In this document: in pieces, positions 7,425-14,123 of the stretch | Layout: each line of letters starts with the position of its first letter | Numbering within the stretch: position 1 is the first letter of the stretch | The notes under the pieces: generated by a model | Seen by the model: the letters and a program-made list of their open reading frames with translations, nothing else | The model's database searches: none | What the model was told of the DNA's origin: nothing | Position numbers and translations under genes: made by a program | NCBI GenBank assembly: GCA_023253615.1 | Contig: JALRFZ010000710.1 | Location: 1 to 19,416 of the forward strand | Length of the DNA stretch: 19,416 nt | Direction of reading: 5' to 3' | Source: Verrucomicrobiales bacterium | GTDB lineage: Bacteria > Verrucomicrobiota > Verrucomicrobiia > Verrucomicrobiales > DEV007

Positions 7425-7991
7425 TCAGTAGATCGCTCCACCAAAACGGTTGCCCGGAGGATCATAACAACAGACGATCACGGTCATGACGTATCCGTCG
7501 TCTTCGAAGCGGGCGATCCCGGCACCGATCGCACTCGTCTCTTTCCACACCATCTGGGTGTAATGTCCCACGCCGCGGACGAAGAGCGCCGGGGTCATGA
7601 TCGGGACATCAACGGGCATCTCCGATTTTTCCGCGTACCAATCCCTGCAGGCATCGAGCACGGTGTAGCTGGTGCCGAGCGCGAGATTTTCTCCGTAGGG
7701 ATTCTCTCCCGGCGGCAGATGCGAGAGGCGCCGGGACCGGGCGATCGCATCGGCGCGCTCCTGGGCATATCGGGCGATCTGACTCGACCAGACGACACTG
7801 CCGCTCCCGACCTCGGCACGTTTTTCATTATGGAAGTGGACCATCTGACGCGCCTGTTGCCCGGTGAGGCCGGAACCGGTCGATGCGCCCGCGGCGTGTG
7901 GGGGTGCGCCCTCCTCCGGAGAGGGCGTGCAGGCGGAAACACCCACCATGGCGGCTGTCAGACAGCCGAGGGAACGGAGAAGCCGGGTCAT
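7425..7991 (-). CDS. CAP/SCP-domain (PR-1-like) lipoprotein
   Basis: 188 residues. The ATG at 7991 places a clean lipoprotein signal at the N-terminus, with lipobox VSAC and Cys21; an upstream in-frame ATG at 8036 would precede this with a polar stretch. A CAP domain follows a Ser/Gly/Ala-rich linker: HNEKRAEVG (54-62), SRRLSHLPPGENPYGEN (86-102), GHYTQMVWKETSAIG (142-156) and VIVCCYDPPGN near the end. The CAP cavity tetrad appears intact as His91, Glu101, Glu121 and His143. Bacterial CAP proteins are secreted or surface anchored and mostly of unknown function. The closeness of the GHYTQMVW signature to plant PR-1 makes the family secure. It diverges from the pseudouridine synthase gene across 68 bases. 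Confidence 0.92.
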   Translation of the reverse strand: MTRLLRSLGCLTAAMVGVSACTPSPEEGAPPHAAGASTGSGLTGQQARQMVHFHNEKRAEVGSGSVVWSSQIARYAQERADAIARSRRLSHLPPGENPYGENLALGTSYTVLDACRDWYAEKSEMPVDVPIMTPALFVRGVGHYTQMVWKETSAIGAGIARFEDDGYVMTVIVCCYDPPGNRFGGAIY

Positions 7992-8049
7992 GGGACGATC
8001 GTCATCAGGAGAATTCCACTTTGCCCGATGCCGCATCGCGAAGCAAGTT

Positions 8050-8053
8050 GGAG
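8050..8053 (+). promoter_or_regulatory. Shine-Dalgarno site of the rluE-like gene
   Basis: GGAG six bases upstream of the ATG at 8060. It decides that start over in-frame codons further upstream that overlap the CAP gene. It is the only convincing Shine-Dalgarno site noticed in front of any gene start in the window. Confidence 0.5.
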
Positions 8054-8059
8054 CTGAAG

Positions 8060-8707
8060 ATGATCCTGATGTTCGACAAACCCTACGGGATGCTCTCGCA
8101 ATTCACCCGGGATTGCGAGGGGCAGGTGACCTTGGCGGCCGGCGGATTTCCTCCGGGCGTGTATCCGATCGGCCGGCTCGATCTGGACAGCGAGGGTTTG
8201 CTGCTGCTCTCCGATGAACCAGGTTTGAACACGCGCCTGCTCGATCCCCGCAACGCCCATCCCCGAACCTATCACGCCCAAGTGGAGGGCGAAGTGACGA
8301 AGTCTGCGCTCGACCGTCTCGCCGCGGGAGGGCTCTTGATCCAGGGGCACCGCACCCTCCCCTGCCACGCCCGCCGTATCGAGCCCTCGCATCCCGACCG
8401 CGATCCTCCGATCCGCTACCGCGCGGCCATCCCGACGAGCTGGATCGAACTGACCCTGACAGAAGGCAAAAACCGGCAGGTCCGCCGCATGACCGCGGCC
8501 GTGGGCTTTCCCACCCTGCGCCTCATCCGCGTGGCCATCGGTCGCTTGCAACTCGCCTCGACCGGACTCGCTCGCGGCGAATGGCGGGAACTGACGCCGG
8601 AAGAGCGATCGCTCGTCGTGCCGGAGCGCGCCCTGCCCACGGCTCGTTCCTCCGATCGCTCGAAACGGAACCATTCCCGGTCTCGTTCCCGGAGGCAACG
8701 GTACTGA
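8060..8707 (+). CDS. rluE: Pseudouridine synthase, RluE/RsuA family without S4 domain
   Basis: 215 residues starting directly at the catalytic domain (MILMFDKPYGMLSQF), with no S4 RNA-binding domain, as in RluE, which modifies U2457 of E. coli 23S rRNA. The catalytic motif is GRLDLDSEGLLLL with Asp41; EGKNRQVRRM (135-144) and the RLIRVAIGRLQLASTGLARGEWREL region complete the family pattern, written here in two parts: RLIRVAIGRLQL then ARGEWREL. The C-terminus is a basic Arg/Ser tail (~195-215), probably for RNA contact. The start is supported by GGAG at 8050-8053. RluE is the closest named type, but target specificity cannot be proved from sequence, so the symbol is tentative within the RsuA/RluB/E/F group. 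Confidence 0.85.
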   Translation: MILMFDKPYGMLSQFTRDCEGQVTLAAGGFPPGVYPIGRLDLDSEGLLLLSDEPGLNTRLLDPRNAHPRTYHAQVEGEVTKSALDRLAAGGLLIQGHRTLPCHARRIEPSHPDRDPPIRYRAAIPTSWIELTLTEGKNRQVRRMTAAVGFPTLRLIRVAIGRLQLASTGLARGEWRELTPEERSLVVPERALPTARSSDRSKRNHSRSRSRRQRY

Positions 8708-8768
8708 TGCCGGACCCGACCCTTGCATTTCCTCCAATCTGCGAAAGATTCCCTACTCAACCCGTGAA

Positions 8769-9137
8769 ATGCGCAGCCTCCTCCGATCCAAGATCCACCA
8801 CGCCACGGTCACCGAAGCCAATGTCGACTATGTCGGCAGTGTCACGATCGATCGCGAGCTAATCGACGCGGTGGGTCTTTGGGTCGGTGAAAAGGTGCTG
8901 ATCGTCAGCTCCACGACGGGCGCCCGTCTCGAGACTTACGTCATCGAAGGCGAGGCCGGATCGGGTATCATCGGGATCAATGGTCCGGCCGCCCATCTCA
9001 TCAACGCGGGCGAGCGCGTCATCATCATGGGATTCGAGATCACGGAGAAGCCGGTGAAACCGAAGATCGTGCTCTGCGACAAGCAGAACCACATCGCCGA
9101 GTACCTCGACGAACGCGCCGGCATGGTGGTGGGCTGA
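8769..9137 (+). CDS. panD: Aspartate 1-decarboxylase (pyruvoyl enzyme)
   Basis: 122 residues, standard PanD length. It decarboxylates L-aspartate to beta-alanine for pantothenate and CoA synthesis. The proenzyme self-cleaves at the Gly-Ser bond in YVGSVTID (Gly23/Ser24), turning Ser24 into the pyruvoyl cofactor. SKIHHATVTEAN at 7-18, GARLETYVI (51-59, with Arg53 and Tyr57) and INGPAAH (70-76) are the expected active-site elements. No Shine-Dalgarno site precedes the ATG. It lies 61 bases after the rluE-like gene and converges on the M28 homologue with a 15-base gap. No other pantothenate gene is present in the window. Confidence 0.97.
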   Translation: MRSLLRSKIHHATVTEANVDYVGSVTIDRELIDAVGLWVGEKVLIVSSTTGARLETYVIEGEAGSGIIGINGPAAHLINAGERVIIMGFEITEKPVKPKIVLCDKQNHIAEYLDERAGMVVG

Positions 9138-9152
9138 ATGCCCGCGTCGACC

Positions 9153-10082
9153 TTACGGATTCGCCCAGACGCGGACGACGGCCTCGAGCCCGCGGGTGAC
9201 CTCGAGCAGGGCTCCGAAGTTCATTCCCACGACGGGACCGGTTGCCTTTGATTCCTCCACGACGCTCACGGCGGCGATCTCCGCCCCTGCAAAGCCGGCG
9301 GCCGCGACTTTTCCCGAGACGAAGGTTCCGCGATCCAAGAGCTCGCTCCCGCCCTTCCGCGGAGAGACGGTGGAAAACGCGCCCTGCGCGGAATCGACAA
9401 AATAGCGCGAGGATTCCTCGCCGGAAAAGACGACACGGCTTTCCTGACCCGGCCCGCCGATGGCATCGAGCGAGAGCATCGCGATGACCGTCTCTCCCCG
9501 CGAACGGCAACGCATCGCATATTGGTAACTGCCGCGTTGCCCGGCCGGGACCGCTCCCCCGCCATCGGCGAAAGCGATGAAACGAACGGTGCGCTGCTGG
9601 GCCTCCCCGGCCAGCGCACGGGCGAGCGCCACCAAGGCGGCGATGCCGCCATCCGCTCCCGTCTCATCGTAGCGGACGCCGACGACGATGATCTCCTTCC
9701 GGCGATCGCGACCGGGCAGCTCGGCGACGAGATTCCGGAGCTCGCGACCCGGCGTCTCGAAATCATGTCGCTCGACGACATATCCGATGTTTCCTCCTCC
9801 CAGGGTGGATTCCAGCCAGAACGCGGTTTTTTCGAGGCCGTCCGCGCTTGCGAACGAGCGGTCGGCCAACGGGCCTGACAAGATCGCGAGCGAACGCGAC
9901 AGCTCCTCTTCGCCGACCGGTCGCCGCTGCAAGCTCGCCGCCTCGAGACGGATCGCTTCATTCGGATCCGCGGGCTCTTTCTCCGCCTGGATCTGGCTGT
10001 AAAACATCGCTCCGACGCCGAGGACGAGGAGTCCGGCGGGGAATCCCACGAGCAAGGATCGGATCAGGGCACCTTCTTTCAT
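9153..10082 (-). CDS. M28-family peptidase homologue, membrane anchored, probably catalytically dead
   Basis: 309 residues with one N-terminal TM (~8-28) and a periplasmic M28-like domain. The fold pattern is recognisable: IIVVGVRYDETGADGG (131-146), TVRFIAFADGGG (165-176), SYQYAM (185-190) and MLSLDAIGG (202-210). The catalytic residues are mostly gone. Arg137 replaces the first zinc-binding His of the usual GAHYDS, the general-base and metal Glu pair after FA is replaced by Gly residues (175-176), and no late His ligand is visible. Asp144 and Asp206 may be what remains of the metal site. A structural or binding role is likely. It sits 9 bases after the lpxB stop on the same strand, hinting at co-transcription with lipid A synthesis. 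Family call from motif order is fairly firm; loss of activity is inference. Confidence 0.75.
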   Translation of the reverse strand: MKEGALIRSLLVGFPAGLLVLGVGAMFYSQIQAEKEPADPNEAIRLEAASLQRRPVGEEELSRSLAILSGPLADRSFASADGLEKTAFWLESTLGGGNIGYVVERHDFETPGRELRNLVAELPGRDRRKEIIVVGVRYDETGADGGIAALVALARALAGEAQQRTVRFIAFADGGGAVPAGQRGSYQYAMRCRSRGETVIAMLSLDAIGGPGQESRVVFSGEESSRYFVDSAQGAFSTVSPRKGGSELLDRGTFVSGKVAAAGFAGAEIAAVSVVEESKATGPVVGMNFGALLEVTRGLEAVVRVWANP

Positions 10083-10091
10083 CAGCCGGGA

Positions 10092-11219
10092 TTACGATGG
10101 AACCTCCCAGGCAGCCGCCACGGCCGCGGCGGCGCGTTCGTGCGAGCCGCCTTCTCCTAACAAACCCACCACGGCCGCAAGATCGTGTTGCAAGGTGTCG
10201 CGGGCATCGCGATCGGAGAGGAGCCGATCCAGCTCCGCCGCGATCGAGCGGCCCTCGGCGCGCTCCTGCAGGAGTTCCTTCACCACCTCGCGGTCCGCCA
10301 TGACGTTCACGATGCCGAGGTATCGCACGGACATGACGCGCCGCGCCACCATCGCGGTGAGCCACGCGACCTTGTAGGTCAGGCAATACGGCAGGCCGAG
10401 GCAGGCCGCCTCGAGCGTGGCCGTGCCGGAAGCCACGACTCCGGCGGCGGCGCGGCACATGATGACATGGCTCGGGTCCACTCCCACTTCGACGACACCC
10501 GCCAGCCCCGCCTCGAGCGTCATCTCCCTGAGACGCTCCGTGAGGGGCGGCGTCGCCCCGGTCGTCGCGAAACGGAGCCTGGGATTGGATTTTACCAGAA
10601 TCGCGGCCGCCTCCAGCATCGCCGGATAGAGCGCCGCGATCTCGCGCCCGCGCGAACCGGGGAGCAGGGCGACGAGATTCTCCTCACGCGTGATGGCCCG
10701 TGCTTTCACCGGAGCCAGGGAATCGACGAGAGGATGACCGGCGAAAATCGTGCGCGGGCCCGAGGATTCGTAGAGCTCCTTTTCGAAAGGAAAAATGCAG
10801 ATCATCAGATCGAGGAGCTCCGCCATCGTCTTGATCCGTCCTTTCTTCCACGCCCAGACCTGGGGGCTGATGTAGTAGATCAGCTTGCCCGCGTAGCCCG
10901 ACTCCCGCAATCGCTTCGCGACGCGCAGGTTGAATCCCGGATAATCGATGAAAACGACCGCATCGGGACCTTCGTCCTGGATGCGTGTCAGGGTCTCCTC
11001 CATCTTGCGGCGGAAGTAACCGTATTTCTTGAGCACCTCCCAGAGACCCAGCACGGCGGCCTCCCCGAGCCAGTCCTCCACCTCCGGAGCGATCCGTCGC
11101 ATTTCCGGGCCGCCCAGACCGGAGAAAGACCATTCACCGTAGGAAAAAAGCGCCTCCATCAGAGCCGCCCCGTGGGTGTCTCCGCTGATCTCGCCGGCGA
11201 TGAGGAAGAGGGATTTCAG
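10092..11219 (-). CDS. lpxB: Lipid-A-disaccharide synthase (LpxB), apparent CTG start
   Basis: GT19 enzyme joining UDP-diacylglucosamine and lipid X to form the lipid A disaccharide at the inner membrane. The first in-frame ATG is at 11159, but the family N-terminus is encoded upstream in the same frame: LKSLFLIAGEISGDTHGAAL matches the LpxB motif AGExSGDxhGA. The frame is closed by TAA at 11228-11226, and the only usable near-start codon is CTG at 11219-11217, giving 375 residues, close to the normal length. Further motifs are FIDYPGFNLRVAK, YYISPQVWAW, LLPGSRGREI, ASGTATLEAACLGLP and IVNVMADREVVKELLQ. No Shine-Dalgarno site is visible. It lies 38 bases after the hicA-like gene and just before the M28 homologue. 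Its presence implies an LPS-type outer membrane. Confidence 0.92.
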   Translation of the reverse strand: MKSLFLIAGEISGDTHGAALMEALFSYGEWSFSGLGGPEMRRIAPEVEDWLGEAAVLGLWEVLKKYGYFRRKMEETLTRIQDEGPDAVVFIDYPGFNLRVAKRLRESGYAGKLIYYISPQVWAWKKGRIKTMAELLDLMICIFPFEKELYESSGPRTIFAGHPLVDSLAPVKARAITREENLVALLPGSRGREIAALYPAMLEAAAILVKSNPRLRFATTGATPPLTERLREMTLEAGLAGVVEVGVDPSHVIMCRAAAGVVASGTATLEAACLGLPYCLTYKVAWLTAMVARRVMSVRYLGIVNVMADREVVKELLQERAEGRSIAAELDRLLSDRDARDTLQHDLAAVVGLLGEGGSHERAAAAVAAAWEVPS

Positions 11220-11257
11220 AAAGAATTATTGGGTTTTACGATTTGAAGATGCGCGGA

Positions 11258-11425
11258 TCAGAGATCTTCCGGCTTCAATCCGGTCTGTTTTGCGACCCTC
11301 GCCAGCATTCGCGGCCCAATCTCTTCGCCGTCATGAAATGCAAAAATCACATCGGGCCAACCTTCTTTGGCAAGAATACGATGAGAACCTTTCGCCTCAC
11401 GCTTCAAGCTCCAGCCGATCGGCAA
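11258..11425 (-). CDS. hicA: HicA-like toxin, N-terminally short
   Basis: The frame encodes WSLKREAKGSHRIL, then FAFHDGEEIGPRM and a LARVAKQTGLKPEDL end, a pattern I know from a HicA subfamily (mRNA interferase with catalytic His in GSH, here the codon at 11383-11381). Full-length members usually carry a further ~10-15 residues (first strand/helix) before the GWSLKR stretch. Here the upstream codons of this frame lie inside hicB. The nearest start candidate is TTG at 11425 (55 residues); ATG at 11482 would give 74 residues with an unfamiliar N-terminus. It overlaps hicB by 29 bases. It may be a truncated or non-functional remnant. Family call moderate, start uncertain. Confidence 0.6.
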   Translation of the reverse strand: MPIGWSLKREAKGSHRILAKEGWPDVIFAFHDGEEIGPRMLARVAKQTGLKPEDL

Positions 11426-11558
11426 GCACCCTGAGAATGAGCGCCTCCACTCGTGACACGGCCTCGTCCCGCGCCGAACCATAAGCCATCGCGCCGGGAA
11501 TCTCGACCACTTCCGCAATCCAGCGGCCATCTTCTTCGCGCTCCACTTCGACCTTCAT
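11397..11558 (-). CDS. hicB: Short HicB-like antitoxin
   Basis: 53 residues: MKVEVEREEDGRWIAEVVE, IPGAMAYGSARDEAVSRVEA, then LILRVLADRLELEA. The GRWIAE, PGxxAYG, EA and RVEALxLRVLADRLE pattern is that of short HicB-type antitoxins, which fold as a partial RNase H-like sheet and bind HicA. The usual C-terminal extension (often a DNA-binding part) is missing, as the frame stops three codons after DRLE. A good promoter lies immediately upstream (11568-11596). It starts 34 bases after the sulfotransferase stop on the same strand. Confidence 0.7.
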   Translation of the reverse strand: MKVEVEREEDGRWIAEVVEIPGAMAYGSARDEAVSRVEALILRVLADRLELEA

Positions 11559-11567
11559 AGATGAGGA

Positions 11568-11596
11568 ATTTTAAAAGTACTTCGCATCAATCTCAA
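11568..11596 (-). promoter_or_regulatory. Sigma-70-like promoter for hicB/hicA
   Basis: On the minus strand, TTGAGA (11596-11591), a 17-base spacer and TAAAAT (11573-11568): five of six matches to each consensus hexamer at optimal spacing. The expected start point (~11561) is only a few bases before the hicB ATG (11558), so the mRNA would be nearly leaderless. The -35 overlaps the last codons of the sulfotransferase gene. Confidence 0.6.
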
Positions 11597-12777
11597 TCCG
11601 TTTCTACCCGCACCCCCACCGCGATTTCCCCGGGCGGCTCGGGATCGTATCCCCACTCTTCAAAGGCAAAGGCCCAGCGTTCGCGGATCGCAGCCGCGTG
11701 CTCCGGCTCGATGCGATGCACGTTGCGGCGATAGTCCTTCAAGGTTCCGGCATACGCGGAGATGGCATCGAGCCCCTTTTCCTTGCCTCCGATCCCGAGC
11801 TGGTCATACAGCCGCCCGATCTCCCCGACAGGATCGGCGGTGAGACGCTCGTAGCTGGTCTCGGCGAGTTGATGGGCCGGCAGCGCCAGACGGCGACGGT
11901 CCGCGAGATAGCGGCGCATCACTTTCTCGTAGGTCTCGAGGACGAATCCCGGGAGGTCGACCCCTTGGAAGGATTGCCAGGCAAATGCATTGTAAACGCG
12001 GGGAAACTTCGCGCAGGTCGAGCTGAAGACCGGCCACGGATTCCGCACGATGTGGATGAATTTCGCGTCGGGAAACAACTCGAGGAGCAGGGCCATCCGC
12101 GTCGTCGAGGGCGGATTCTTGAAAAGCGTCCGTTGCCCCCGTTTCACATACGAGACCTTGCGGACGAGGAATTCATACTCCCGTCGGAAACGCTCCACCT
12201 CGCGGCGGGAGAGCCCTTCGAAAAACATCGCCCGGTCGCGGTGCCCCTCCATATCGGTGGGAAAATGGTAGACACTGTAATAGCCGTGGCGCTGCAGGTT
12301 GCCGAGGGCCATCTCCTCCTCCTGCGGCTCCTCCAGGGCGAGCTTCACTTTGTCGAAGCCGCGCGTGTCGGGTAGGGCCTTTTCAATCCGGCTGCACGCG
12401 AAAGGCAGCAGCGGCCCCAGCATGTCGAGCGGCATGGCCGTCTCGGAGAATTTCAAATAGCCGAACTGCGGGTCGCGGCTCATCAGGTTGTGCAGGTGCG
12501 TCGTCCCGCTGCGCCAGTGACCGATCAAAAAGATCGGCGGGGCCGAGGGAATGTGGCGCCGGATCGCCGCGTTGTGGACCAGGCCCTCCATCGTCGCGAA
12601 GGGGAAACGCACCGCCTGCGCCACCGTCGCGATGAACCGCTGATAACGCGTCCGGGGATCAAGCCCCGGGGTAAACAAAGCGTGCCGCAGAAAGACCCGC
12701 AGTCTCGCCCCGGCGAAGGGATGCAGACCCGGAGGTTTCTCCCTCGCCGCCGATTCCAATGTCCATTGTTCTCCCAT
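11593..12777 (-). CDS. Sulfotransferase family protein (PAPS-dependent)
   Basis: 394 residues from the ATG at 12777. An upstream in-frame start at 12918 is unlikely because it would run through the divergent intergenic region into dprA. The 5'-phosphosulfate loop is PIFLIGHWRSGTTHLHN (81-97); the 3'-phosphate motif is FIHIVRNPWPVFSST (240-254, Arg245 and Ser252); LFKNPPSTTR is at 218-227. These place it in the bacterial Sulfotransfer_3 group, which moves sulfate from PAPS to a carbohydrate, lipid or other small acceptor. No signal peptide is seen, so it is cytoplasmic. The acceptor is unknown; no PAPS-synthesis gene or carbohydrate-synthesis genes are adjacent. Proximity to lpxB allows a guess at a cell-envelope acceptor, but this is weak. 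Confidence 0.85.
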   Translation of the reverse strand: MGEQWTLESAAREKPPGLHPFAGARLRVFLRHALFTPGLDPRTRYQRFIATVAQAVRFPFATMEGLVHNAAIRRHIPSAPPIFLIGHWRSGTTHLHNLMSRDPQFGYLKFSETAMPLDMLGPLLPFACSRIEKALPDTRGFDKVKLALEEPQEEEMALGNLQRHGYYSVYHFPTDMEGHRDRAMFFEGLSRREVERFRREYEFLVRKVSYVKRGQRTLFKNPPSTTRMALLLELFPDAKFIHIVRNPWPVFSSTCAKFPRVYNAFAWQSFQGVDLPGFVLETYEKVMRRYLADRRRLALPAHQLAETSYERLTADPVGEIGRLYDQLGIGGKEKGLDAISAYAGTLKDYRRNVHRIEPEHAAAIRERWAFAFEEWGYDPEPPGEIAVGVRVETD

Positions 12778-12870
12778 GGTTGAATCAAAGAGCTCCCAGC
12801 TTAGGCGGGGTGAACCGGGATCGCGAACGGATTTTCCGCGCCGAAAACGCGACAAAATTCCAAAAGACAC

Positions 12871-12899
12871 TTGACTGTTCACCTGTTCAATATTAATAG
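12871..12899 (+). promoter_or_regulatory. Candidate dprA promoter with tandem CTGTTCA repeat
   Basis: TTGACT (12871-12876), a 17-base spacer and TAATAG (12894-12899), a weak -10. Two copies of CTGTTCA (12875-12881 and 12883-12889) sit in the spacer, a possible regulator site. The predicted start point falls at about the dprA ATG (12905), implying little or no leader. Confidence 0.35.
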
Positions 12900-12904
12900 G
12901 CGCG

Positions 12905-14068
12905 ATGCTCACCGCCACCGAGGCTTATCTCGCCCTGAATCTGCTCCCGAACATCGGGCCGATCCGCGTGCGACGGCTCCTCGGTCATTTCCACACGCCC
13001 CAGGCCATTCTCGCCGCGCCAGCGGGCGAACTTCTCCTCGTGCCGGGGATCGGAGAAGAAATGGCCGCCCACATCGCCGATTGGGAAAACCGGATCGATC
13101 TGCCCGAGGAGAAATGCCGCCTTTCCGATCATGGGATCGAGCTGCTCACCCTCGACGACCCGCGCTACCCGGCGGCGCTTCGCCAGATCCACGATCCGCC
13201 TTTTCTGCTGTATATGAAAGGCACCCTCCTGCCCGCGGATGAGGCCGCCGTCGCCGTCGTCGGATCCCGGCGCATGACCCACTACGGCCGCGAGCAGGCG
13301 CGGAAGTTCAGCTTCCAGCTTGCCCGGGCCGGCTTCACCATCGTCAGCGGCCTGGCGCGGGGCATCGACACCGCCGCCCACGAAGCCGCCCTCGCCGCCG
13401 GGGGCCGCACCATCGCCGTGCTCGGATCGGGCATCGGGAACGTCTATCCGCCGGAGAACCAGGCCCTCGCCGACCGCGTCAGCCAGAGTGGCGCGGTCCT
13501 CTCGGAGTTCCCCGTCCTTTACGTGCCCGACAAACAATCCTTTCCCCTGCGGAATCGCATCGTCGCCGGCATGTCGAGCGGCCTCCTCGTCGTGGAGGCT
13601 CCGGCCCGGAGCGGTTCGCTCATCACCGCGAACCAGGCGCTCGAACAGGGACGCACCGTCTTCGCCATTCCCGGCCCGATCGACCGCCCGTCGTCCGAGG
13701 GTTGTCACCGCCTCATCCAGCAAGGGGCCACCCTCGTCTGCTCGGCCGACGATGTGATTGACGAATTGGGTCTGGAAATCAACACACTACCGCTGGATTT
13801 CACGAATTCCGAGGTAAAACCGGATGCTCTGCCGGGATTGGAAGCGAGGACCACATCGGAAAGTGCCCCGCCCCCTCTCCGCACCGTCGAGCTGAGCGAG
13901 TTGGAGCGCCGTCTCCTCGTCGAGCTCGACCTCGGCGATACCACCATCGACCGCCTCGCCGAAGTCACCGGAGTGCCCGCCGGACGGGTCGGCGCCAGCC
14001 TCCTGCAGCTCGAAATGAAACGCCTCGTGAAGCAGCTCCCGGGGAAATACTTCTCGAAAGCGGGTTGA
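12905..14068 (+). CDS. dprA: DNA processing protein DprA (Smf)
   Basis: 387 residues. DprA binds incoming single-stranded DNA and loads RecA during natural transformation. A helix-hairpin-helix-like N-terminal region (LNLLPNIGPIRVRRLL, 11-26; VPGIGEEMAAHI, 46-57) precedes the Rossmann-like core: AVVGSRRMTHYGREQARK (117-134), SGLARGIDTAAHEAAL (148-163), FPLRNRIVAGMS (213-224), EAPARSGSLITANQAL (231-246) and AIPGPI. A C-terminal winged-helix domain (~318-387) follows a variable linker, as in the longer DprA forms. The start has a TAGG seven bases upstream, too weak to count as an SD site. It diverges from the sulfotransferase gene across 127 bases and is followed by topB after 55 bases, a common dprA-topoisomerase neighbourhood. 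Confidence 0.96.
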   Translation: MLTATEAYLALNLLPNIGPIRVRRLLGHFHTPQAILAAPAGELLLVPGIGEEMAAHIADWENRIDLPEEKCRLSDHGIELLTLDDPRYPAALRQIHDPPFLLYMKGTLLPADEAAVAVVGSRRMTHYGREQARKFSFQLARAGFTIVSGLARGIDTAAHEAALAAGGRTIAVLGSGIGNVYPPENQALADRVSQSGAVLSEFPVLYVPDKQSFPLRNRIVAGMSSGLLVVEAPARSGSLITANQALEQGRTVFAIPGPIDRPSSEGCHRLIQQGATLVCSADDVIDELGLEINTLPLDFTNSEVKPDALPGLEARTTSESAPPPLRTVELSELERRLLVELDLGDTTIDRLAEVTGVPAGRVGASLLQLEMKRLVKQLPGKYFSKAG

Positions 14069-14073
14069 CCTTT

Positions 14074-14087
14074 CCCCGAAACCGGGG
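14074..14087 (+). terminator. Small hairpin between dprA and topB
   Basis: CCCCG (14074-14078), loop AAAC, CGGGG (14083-14087), six bases after the dprA stop, followed by a loosely T-rich stretch (TTTCAGTCTTTTC) rather than a clean T-run. It could attenuate read-through into topB. Weak evidence. Confidence 0.25.
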
Positions 14088-14123
14088 CACTCCGTGTCCT
14101 TTCAGTCTTTTCGCCCACCCTCC

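Noticed and set aside
6152..7465. A 437-codon minus-strand frame opposite nusB and ftsY
   Set aside because: Antisense to two conserved genes and without recognisable motifs.
9130..9147. GGGC-TGAAT-GCCC hairpin after panD as terminator
   Set aside because: Four-base stem only and no T-run; too weak to call.
10185..11246. A 353-codon plus-strand frame opposite lpxB
   Set aside because: Arg/Glu/Asp/His-rich antisense frame; lpxB on the minus strand explains the region.
12778..12918. Longer start for the sulfotransferase at 12918
   Set aside because: It would overlap dprA's start and cover the divergent promoter region; the added residues do not resemble a sulfotransferase N-terminus.
12893..13723. 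A 276-codon minus-strand frame opposite dprA
   Set aside because: Shadow of dprA, which has all its family motifs.
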